Positions 15,032 to 20,444 of a stretch of 27,627 nucleotides of DNA are shown piece after piece; within the stretch, counting starts at the first letter, position 1; each line of letters starts with the position of its first letter. This DNA comes from a virus. Below the pieces are notes generated by a model. The model saw only the letters and a program-made list of their open reading frames with translations. It ran no database searches and was not told the origin of the DNA. Both the position numbers and the translations under genes were made by a program. The stretch lies in the IMG/VR virus record IMGVR_UViG_3300037882_003791, positions 1 through 27,627 of that record; one strand, 5' to 3'.

Positions 15032-16137
15032 AAACTTGGAAGCATCCGATTCATTGGCCGCCCGGTAAAGGTCCTGCGGATGTCAAGAGTACTGGAGAGT
15101 CGCCAGATGCACAAAAGTGCGACGAGTTGTCTGCTGGCATCAATCTCCTGACATCACTTAGCTTGATGCCAAAGCACATGGAAGTCCAGAGTCGATGCCT
15201 TGATTCTTGGGTGACAGTTGGGTGTAAAGTGATTGCACAAAATACTGCCGAGGAAATCAATCAGCTAAAGCCTATTTACCATCAAGTGCATGAGTGGATT
15301 GAGTGTGATGATACAAGCACAGCGTATGAGTACCCAACGCAGAAGTTGATTAGTCTCGCAGAAAGCGCGGCTGCTCTGGATGCTGCGATTATCAATAGTG
15401 ATATTGAAATTATTTGTAGGCAAAAACAACTTAAATCGCTGATTGAGCGATCAGAAAGTGAATTTGTCCTAGGCATTCGTTGGAACTATTCAGTCTCCCC
15501 AAGCCATGCAAGAGAGTTTGAGTGGGGGTTTGATCTGATAGCTATGAGCCCTGAGCAGGTTGGTCTCTTGCCAAAGGACATGCCGTTTGCCATCGGTCAA
15601 CCGATGTGGGACTATGCGCTACCAGAGATATTGATGATGTTTGGATTCAAGCCGAAGATATCACATTCAAGAGTGCTATTTCACCATGACCATCCTCAGC
15701 ATTGGAACGATAGAAGTCACAGGTTAGGAAAAAATTGGTTAGCGAATTTCACTGGCCAGCCGTTTGATGACGTTTGGTTTAGGCGGTCCATTGACAGTGA
15801 GTACCTGTATTACAAATCTGATGGCGTTTACCGTCGCAACCATTGGATGCCGTTGCATTGGTACGCACCGTTGAATCGCAAGGTTTGGGGGCCCCAAGAA
15901 GCACGCCAGTGGTTCTTCGAAGGTTGGCAGCCGGGTATTCCTGAATCATGTGGTTGTAGCGAAAAATGGGCATCGTTACCAACGCCAAGCAAAGATATCT
16001 TCGATACCCCACAGTCGTTTTTTCGATGGGGGTGGGATCGTCACAACCATGTAAGCCGATATCACGCAAGTAAGCCAGTTATGTCGTTCCACGATGCAGT
16101 TTCGTGGTTTTGGCCGTCGCATGCCATGCCTGGTTGA
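15028..16137 (+). CDS. Glycosyltransferase-like protein with ERV/ALR-like C-terminal motif
   Basis: A 369-residue protein coupled to the previous gene by ATGA. Residues about 35-260 resemble a GT-A-like family seen in phages and bacteria: an early surface motif (INLLTSLSLM... SRCLDSWVTVGCKVIAQNT), a DxD-like position in INSDIEI (Asp125), HAREFEWGFDLIAMS and FAIGQPMWDYALPE. Residues about 290-365 resemble a small domain related to ERV/ALR thiol oxidases: ARQWFFEGWQPGIPESCGCS, then FFRWGWDRHNHV ending SKPVMSFHDA, with the HN motif and a CGC pair in place of CxxC. I recall this pairing in phage proteins but cannot confirm it here. Donor, acceptor and redox activity are unknown. It might modify a virion or surface glycan. 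Confidence 0.5.
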   Translation: MKTWKHPIHWPPGKGPADVKSTGESPDAQKCDELSAGINLLTSLSLMPKHMEVQSRCLDSWVTVGCKVIAQNTAEEINQLKPIYHQVHEWIECDDTSTAYEYPTQKLISLAESAAALDAAIINSDIEIICRQKQLKSLIERSESEFVLGIRWNYSVSPSHAREFEWGFDLIAMSPEQVGLLPKDMPFAIGQPMWDYALPEILMMFGFKPKISHSRVLFHHDHPQHWNDRSHRLGKNWLANFTGQPFDDVWFRRSIDSEYLYYKSDGVYRRNHWMPLHWYAPLNRKVWGPQEARQWFFEGWQPGIPESCGCSEKWASLPTPSKDIFDTPQSFFRWGWDRHNHVSRYHASKPVMSFHDAVSWFWPSHAMPG

Positions 16138-16196
16138 ATACAATGGCCTTGATGAAAAGCAGTTACACGAAGCTAGCCTAAGCTTCCAGATTTGCC

Positions 16197-16568
16197 ATGC
16201 ATCATAAGAAATTCAAGCGAAGGCGAACCGGGCCAAGGCTGTGCAGCTATCCCGGCTGCAAAGTAGTGGTGATGGGCGGTGGTCGGTGTGATCAACACGC
16301 TCGTTCTCTCGACTTCAGCCAGCGGAGGCGGGAAGGTAAGAAGTTTCTGAATTCGACGGCTTGGCTACGCTGCAGGGCACTCAAGTTATCCATGGACCCA
16401 TGGTGCGAACGGTGCGCAGTTTCAAAGCCACAGCCCGTTCCGGCAGTCGATGTCCACCACATTCGCCCTCGGGACACTCACCCAGAACTCTCGCTGACCT
16501 TAAGCAATCTAGAATCGCTATGCAAGAGCTGCCACGGTGTGGAAACGGCGAGGGAGGTTCGTAGCTAG
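16197..16568 (+). CDS. HNH endonuclease
   Basis: A 123-residue HNH nuclease. An N-terminal metal-site pattern is visible (Cys16, Cys21, Cys31, His34), then Cys70-x-x-Cys73, the catalytic HH of VDVHHIRPR (His87-His88), Asn104 in LSNLESL and Cys109-x-x-Cys112-His113. This is the ββα-metal fold of phage HNH proteins that often sit near terminase genes and help packaging or processing of DNA ends. The stop TAG falls in CGTAGCTAG, at the start of a degenerate repeat. It is the first gene of the packaging and regulation section. Confidence 0.85.
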   Translation: MHHKKFKRRRTGPRLCSYPGCKVVVMGGGRCDQHARSLDFSQRRREGKKFLNSTAWLRCRALKLSMDPWCERCAVSKPQPVPAVDVHHIRPRDTHPELSLTLSNLESLCKSCHGVETAREVRS

Positions 16569-16617
16569 ACCGAAGACTATTGCAGGATTGTTTAACCCGT
16601 AGCCGTAGGCGAGGCTT
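16569..16617 (+). repeat. Degenerate repeat with GTTTAACCCGTAGCCGTAGG arm
   Basis: The sequence 16589-16617 is the reverse complement of the CTCGCCTACGGCTACGGG element found at 1501 and 7077. It fills the gap between HNH and the next gene. Confidence 0.6.
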
Positions 16618-16619
16618 GC

Positions 16620-16949
16620 ATGAGATTTACAAAACCTAATAAGTACCGGAACGCTCCTGTTGTCGTGGATGGTATCCGTTTTGCCAGTAAGCGCGAGGCG
16701 GGTAGGTATCTGACGCTGAAGTTGCTGTCGAAGGCTGGAAGGATCCGCGATCTGAAAATGCAGGTCAGGTTTAAGCTGTTGTGCAACGGTCATCACATTA
16801 CCACGTATGTGGCCGATTTCACTTATGAAGAATGGGCCAATGATGACTGGCAGTCAGTCGTCGAGGACGTGAAGGGCGTTCGAACAGACGTCTACAGGCT
16901 GAAACGCAAGTTGATGCTCGCTCACGGTATCGAAATTCGTGAGGTGTGA
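16620..16949 (+). CDS. DUF1064 nuclease-like phage protein
   Basis: A 109-residue protein matching the DUF1064 pattern (PF06356): KYRNAPVVVDGIRFASKREA with GRYLTLKLLSKAGRIRDLKM, then TTYVADFTYEE and VVEDVKGVRTDVYRLKRKL ending in GIEIREV. The E...D...ExK arrangement (Glu in SKREA, Asp in ADF, E-x-V-K of EDVKG) is that of the PD-(D/E)XK nuclease fold; such proteins resemble Holliday junction resolvases such as RecU or T7 endonuclease I and may resolve branched DNA before packaging. Length is normal. Start ATG 16620 follows the repeat directly; no strong ribosome binding site is seen. Confidence 0.8.
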   Translation: MRFTKPNKYRNAPVVVDGIRFASKREAGRYLTLKLLSKAGRIRDLKMQVRFKLLCNGHHITTYVADFTYEEWANDDWQSVVEDVKGVRTDVYRLKRKLMLAHGIEIREV

Positions 16950-16958
16950 AGGTCTTTC

Positions 16959-17019
16959 GTAGCTGGACCGGCCACGGTTCAGGGGTATGTAAAGACTGAA
17001 CCCTGGCGGGATCAGCTAC
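16959..17019 (+). repeat. GTAGCTG/CAGCTAC palindromic repeat, copy 8
   Basis: Class A2 left arm, class A1 complement right arm, 13-base spacer. It separates the nuclease pair from the promoter and sigma-like gene. Confidence 0.9.
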
Positions 17020-17053
17020 GAAAAATGACCACGAGAAACTTTTGTAAAACTAC

Positions 17054-17081
17054 TTGACTCGCTTTGAGGCTTCGCTAGAAT
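17054..17081 (+). promoter_or_regulatory. Sigma-70 type promoter upstream of sigma-like gene
   Basis: TTGACT (17054-17059) and TAGAAT (17076-17081) are separated by 16 bases, each one or two changes from consensus. It is the best housekeeping promoter I see in the window, 120 bases before the next gene, with a 5' leader of about 110 bases that contains an A/T-rich repeat (17106-17152). Confidence 0.55.
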
Positions 17082-17105
17082 CAGCCGCAGAGCTACCAAC
17101 TCCAC

Positions 17106-17152
17106 TTTCTAAATTATCGAATTATCAGATTTCTAATTTGAAATCGTTAATT
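17106..17152 (+). repeat. AAATTATCGAATT-type A/T-rich repeat
   Basis: Third copy of the A/T-rich family (CAGATTTCTAATTTGAAATC). It lies in the leader between promoter and the sigma-like gene. Confidence 0.45.
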
Positions 17153-17200
17153 CGTCTCCACCGCGTCTTACGCATCCGTTTCTTATGGATGTGTTTTTGA

Positions 17201-17914
17201 ATGGACGCTACTCCAAAACCGCTAACAATCGATGCTGCTTTTGTGCAGTTGCGCGAGCTGCAAGGGCAGTTGCTGGAGCATGCTATTGGGTTGGCCGATC
17301 GCATTGCTGCTAAGGCAGTGCGTAGGTACTCGTGGTTGTGCGCTGACGATCTGCGTCAGGAATTGTTGATTCCTTTGCCTCGGTGGATCGATCGGTACAA
17401 CCCCAAGGATAAATCGGGTACATCGTGGTCTAAGTACCTGTATCACAAGATGAATTTCTATCTGAAGGACGTTCTTCGCAGGGAGGATCCTGTTGGGATC
17501 AAATGGCCGCAGCGGGAACAGTATCCGACTTGGTTTCGCCTGGGTGATCAGTCGGCCAGGTTGTCGATCAGTGGCGATGATTCCCAAGACGAATCATTGA
17601 CCGGCGAATCTGGCTATGGCAGTGATTGCCCGGACGAATTATTGGGTAAAACGCTGGAGATCTCTGTTGAATTATCGAGCGATGAAGACGATCAGATTTG
17701 GCAGCGAGATCTAGCTGGGCTGCTCAAATTGGCGAAGCAAAATCGCAAGCGAAAGCAGTACCAGTTGCTGGTCGATGCTGGGAATGGTGTCGCTCGGGTG
17801 CCGAGGTGTGAGTTTTGGGACTCGTCAAAATCGCGTGTTCGATTTGCACCCAAGAAGGTTGTTAGTCTTGCGAGTTGGGTGGGCCACTCGCGCAGTCAGT
17901 TAACGTTTTGGTAG
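17201..17914 (+). CDS. Sigma-70 region-2-like regulator
   Basis: A 237-residue protein. Residues about 28-95 resemble sigma factor region 2: a helix (LEHAIGLADRIAAKAVRRYS), the acidic ADDLRQELLI that corresponds to the polymerase-contact helix (2.2), RYNPKDKSGTSWSKYLYHKM and NFYLKDVLRRED (2.3-2.4, pattern RYxPxxGxxFxxYLxxrI...dxLR). A Ser/Asp/Glu-rich linker follows (about 125-165). The C-terminus is basic (KLAKQNRKRKQYQLL) but I do not see a normal region 4 HTH. It could be a phage late-gene regulator or a cousin of small phage ArpU/sigma-like activators. It has its own promoter, and the downstream genes are probably in the same transcript. Confidence 0.5.
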   Translation: MDATPKPLTIDAAFVQLRELQGQLLEHAIGLADRIAAKAVRRYSWLCADDLRQELLIPLPRWIDRYNPKDKSGTSWSKYLYHKMNFYLKDVLRREDPVGIKWPQREQYPTWFRLGDQSARLSISGDDSQDESLTGESGYGSDCPDELLGKTLEISVELSSDEDDQIWQRDLAGLLKLAKQNRKRKQYQLLVDAGNGVARVPRCEFWDSSKSRVRFAPKKVVSLASWVGHSRSQLTFW

Positions 17915-17922
17915 GAGTGATC

Positions 17923-18426
17923 ATGACAAAAGACCATACAAATGTCGAGGTCGTCGTTAGTCGACGCTTTGGTTCCATCATGCCATACCATGTGTGCATT
18001 GCGGGGCATGATGAATTATGGGAGCAAGGTTACTCGGAACATGAGGCAATTGAGCGGCTGAAATGTACCCATCCAACAGAGATGGAAGGGCGTATAGTCT
18101 CTGTCACGCGGAGGGGGCTTGTTACCCAAGATTTAAGGGACATGCCTGAAGATAAGGTGAACTATCATTTGATGGGAATAGTGGAACTGAGAGACGCATG
18201 CCAATCAGCCATCAACTTTGCTGAAGAGAACTCGATATTGCGATGTCAAATTGATCGACAGAGCAGAATTATAGCTGCCTTGGTGGTCGCAAACGGTGGG
18301 GAGGTCAATGGAGAAGTGTGGGATAGAATCCATCGCCAAGTAGTGTTTTCACCATACACGATTCGCACGACAGAAAGTTCAGTCTATATCGAGTTGTCGG
18401 ATGTCAAAACCAATGCAACAAGCTAA
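17923..18426 (+). CDS. Unknown protein A upstream of terminase cassette
   Basis: I chose ATG 17923 (TAGGAGTG just upstream); the frame is open back to 17875 but that would overlap the sigma-like gene. The 167-residue protein is soluble, with a beta-like start (VEVVVSRRFGSIMPYHVCIA), a helical middle (VELRDACQSAINFAEENSIL, CQIDRQSRIIAALVVANGG), possibly a short coiled coil, and a beta-like end. No family recognised. Its last four codons (N-A-T-S) and stop lie in the 47-bp direct repeat, overlapping a truncated copy of the small terminase start. Base composition looks lower in G+C than the neighbours. Confidence 0.6.
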   Translation: MTKDHTNVEVVVSRRFGSIMPYHVCIAGHDELWEQGYSEHEAIERLKCTHPTEMEGRIVSVTRRGLVTQDLRDMPEDKVNYHLMGIVELRDACQSAINFAEENSILRCQIDRQSRIIAALVVANGGEVNGEVWDRIHRQVVFSPYTIRTTESSVYIELSDVKTNATS

Positions 18427-18457
18427 AAAAACACCTGAAAAATACACTGGGCAAAAG
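18411..18457 (+). repeat. 47-bp direct repeat, left copy (truncated TerS start)
   Basis: Identical over 47 bases to 19383-19429 (starts CAATGCAACAAGC, ends ACACTGGGCAAAAG). The copies are 972 bp apart, a multiple of three. It carries ATG 18413 and the first 15 codons of the small terminase, then one extra codon and TGA (18461-18463), which overlaps the next gene's ATG. Confidence 0.95.
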
Positions 18458-18463
18458 TCATGA
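18413..18463 (+). pseudogene. Truncated 5' end of small terminase gene
   Basis: A 16-codon frame reading MQQAKKTPEKYTGQKS, identical for 15 residues to the start of the real small terminase at 19385. The stop TGA overlaps ATG 18460 as ATGA, so the fragment might still serve as a translated leader coupling the next gene. Confidence 0.8.
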
Positions 18464-19398
18464 CAATTGACATGGTTATGCACACGTCGGCGGATCTTGA
18501 GCCGCTATCTCTGTTTCTAAATCCTCGCAGAGAAGCCAAGCCACTTGCTTCGAAAGAGCATACGTTGATTGAGCGGTTTCCACATATCTACACATCCGAT
18601 TCGATCGGAATGGCCTTTGATAGGTCGCCACTTGTTTTGACTCCGAGACGTTGGGTGAAATGTTGTTGCTCGATCGGTTTCGGTGATTTGTGGCCACTTT
18701 TCATTCATGGCGTGCGAACAATCGACGGTGAACTGACGAAAAGTTCTCCTCAAGAAGTGGCACAGAAGTGCATCAATCGAGCTCATTCGTTTCGAACAAT
18801 CGACGCGGAACTGATGACGCCGGTTGCTATGCCAGCACTTCGTTTAAGCAAAATCCTTTCAATGTATTTTAGTGACTGGAGGATTATCTCAGGTACTACC
18901 AAGGCGTTCGAAGTTTGGAAGAACGGATTTCCGATTTGCCGGAACCAAAAGCAACTTTATCAGCACTTAGGGGTCGTCCTTCCGAATGATGTACCATTCA
19001 CGCTAACGCAATTCTTGACGACTGCGGAATCTCACGCGAGAGATTTGAATAATGAGTATGTAGGCGATGAACACCTATTACTGGCGATGTTAGACGATCC
19101 AAGTTGTGCTTCGTTATTAGAATCGGTAGTTAGCTTAGACCGCTTGAGATCTGCTTGTTCACGGTTCAGATTTAAACGGCCCCTAGAGGAGAGAATACCC
19201 TTTTTTACACCAAGAGTTAAATCTGTTATTGAGTATGCATCACTCGATGCAGAGTACGCTGGCTATTGTGTTAGTCCTCAGTGCATTTTGCGAACATTGA
19301 TTAAAGGGGATAGTGTTGCAGTTTTTTTGCTAGTTGAATCTGGATGTGCAATCGACAGATTGAGAGATTTAGTGGGTAATAACAATGCAACAAGCTAA
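18460..19398 (+). CDS. Stand-alone Clp N-domain protein in inserted cassette
   Basis: A 312-residue protein. Residues about 175-308 match two Clp_N repeats, the N-domain of ClpA/ClpC chaperones: FTLTQFLTTAESHARDLNNE, YVGDEHLLLAMLDDPSCASL (compare YVGTEHLLLALL), then FTPRVKSVIEYASLDAEYAG, SPQCILRTLIKGDSVAVFLL and VESGCAIDRLRDL. There is no AAA+ module, so it cannot unfold proteins itself; it could bind substrates or compete with host Clp. The N-terminal 170 residues are unrecognised (RWVKCCCSIGFGDLWPLFIH is notable). The gene is flanked by perfect 47-bp direct repeats and ends in the right one with N-A-T-S, like the gene before it. It is plausibly a cargo gene that modulates host proteolysis; this is inference. 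Confidence 0.65.
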   Translation: MTIDMVMHTSADLEPLSLFLNPRREAKPLASKEHTLIERFPHIYTSDSIGMAFDRSPLVLTPRRWVKCCCSIGFGDLWPLFIHGVRTIDGELTKSSPQEVAQKCINRAHSFRTIDAELMTPVAMPALRLSKILSMYFSDWRIISGTTKAFEVWKNGFPICRNQKQLYQHLGVVLPNDVPFTLTQFLTTAESHARDLNNEYVGDEHLLLAMLDDPSCASLLESVVSLDRLRSACSRFRFKRPLEERIPFFTPRVKSVIEYASLDAEYAGYCVSPQCILRTLIKGDSVAVFLLVESGCAIDRLRDLVGNNNATS

Positions 19399-19429
19399 AA
19401 AAACACCTGAAAAATACACTGGGCAAAAG
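19383..19429 (+). repeat. 47-bp direct repeat, right copy (start of TerS)
   Basis: Right copy of the repeat at 18411-18457. It contains the stop of the Clp N-domain gene and the start of the small terminase gene, which overlap by 14 bases. Confidence 0.95.
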
Positions 19430-20317
19430 GGCCGCAAGGCTCTGACTCCAGCCCAGAAGGCTCAGAAGAATCGAGTGGCTGGGCGCGGCGAACCGATGAA
19501 GGCTCCGATTGACTTGCCGGATCCGCCAAGTCAATTGAGTGCCCACGCGCAGGCTGAGTGGGATCGCATTGGTAGGTACTTGAAGCTGACCGAACGAGTT
19601 GCCGCGGTGGATCGTCAATCGTTGGCGGCTTATGTGTCCAGCTTTACGTTGTACTGCGGTGCCATGGAGGCGTTGCTGGTGAATGGCCAGCCGCTGTGGG
19701 GTCTTTCCAATATGCGGCCCAAGCGAAGCGTGTTCTGTGACATCGCGTTTGATCATGGCCGCCAGACAATTCGTCTGGCCCGACAGTTTGGAATGACCGC
19801 TAGGTGCCGACACTTGGATCATCGTGTTACCGGTCGGCCAGCTACGCCGCAAGAGATTCACGACTTGCGTGGTACGGAGAAGCGTCGTAAGCCAACGGGC
19901 CGTATCGCGAAGTCGGTGGAGTTCGATGAGGATTCGGTGAGGCCGCCGGATTGGTTTTCGTTGAGCGAAATTGCTATCCGTGAGTGGGATCGGTTGGTGG
20001 GGCAATTGTCGGTTCTGGATTTGTGGACTCCGTTGGACGTGGCTGCGGTAACAGTCGGCTGTGCTAGTTTCGCTTTGGTGCTGACTTGCTGTGATCGGTT
20101 GAAGGAAGAGCTGACAACGATTGAAGTGGGTGACGGTGTCGCGGTTCAGAATCCGCTCTTGGCGATTCGATCGCGGCATGTCGAGCTGTGTAGTGAGGTT
20201 TGGAAGGACTACGGAATGAATCCAATGGATCGTGTGAATTTCAGTCGGATGGATGGTCGCGATGATTCCGGTGATGGGCCGCATAAGTTGGCGATGTTCC
20301 CAGAGGATGCGGCGTAA
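19385..20317 (+). CDS. terS: Phage small terminase, P27 family, duplicated domain
   Basis: A 310-residue DNA-recognition subunit of the packaging motor. It carries two copies of the P27/Terminase_4 domain (PF05119). Copy 1, about residues 45-150: PPSQLSAHAQAEWDRI, VDRQSLAAYVSS, LVNGQPLW and ARQFGMTARCR. Copy 2, about 185-290: PPDWFSLSEIAIREWDRL, PLDVAAVTVGC, VGDGVAVQNPL and KDYGMNPMDRV. Both share PP, EWDR, a central Asp, a G-rich turn and the GM...R end. Usual P27 proteins are 110-180 residues with one domain. A basic linker (EKRRKPTGR) joins the halves. The N-terminus is Lys-rich. The large subunit gene does not follow; the clamp gene does. Confidence 0.75.
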   Translation: MQQAKKTPEKYTGQKGRKALTPAQKAQKNRVAGRGEPMKAPIDLPDPPSQLSAHAQAEWDRIGRYLKLTERVAAVDRQSLAAYVSSFTLYCGAMEALLVNGQPLWGLSNMRPKRSVFCDIAFDHGRQTIRLARQFGMTARCRHLDHRVTGRPATPQEIHDLRGTEKRRKPTGRIAKSVEFDEDSVRPPDWFSLSEIAIREWDRLVGQLSVLDLWTPLDVAAVTVGCASFALVLTCCDRLKEELTTIEVGDGVAVQNPLLAIRSRHVELCSEVWKDYGMNPMDRVNFSRMDGRDDSGDGPHKLAMFPEDAA

Positions 20318-20322
20318 TGTAG

Positions 20323-20342
20323 TTGACCGCTCCGCCGGTCAA
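20323..20342 (+). repeat. TTGACCG...CGGTCAA hairpin repeat
   Basis: A 7-bp perfect inverted repeat with a 6-base loop, right after the small terminase stop. No T-tract, so it is a repeat or mRNA element, not a clear terminator. Confidence 0.55.
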
Positions 20343-20357
20343 ACGTCTTCGCTCTTA

Positions 20358-20406
20358 GTAGCTGGATTCGCCAGAATTCAGACTGAACCCTGGCGGGATC
20401 AGCTAC
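20358..20406 (+). repeat. GTAGCTG/CAGCTAC palindromic repeat, copy 9
   Basis: Class A3 left arm (GGATTCGCCAGAATTCAG) directly joined to the class A1 complement on the right (CTGAACCCTGGCGGGATCAG). It is the last copy; none occur in the operon that follows. Confidence 0.9.
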
Positions 20407-20444
20407 ATAGCGGTACTGACAACGAAGTGATTGAGAAAAGGTGA

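Noticed and set aside
19301-20284. 327-codon open frame on the minus strand opposite the small terminase
   Set aside because: It is opposite a gene with recognisable P27 motifs, has no ribosome binding site and gives a His/Arg/Gln-rich product without domain character.
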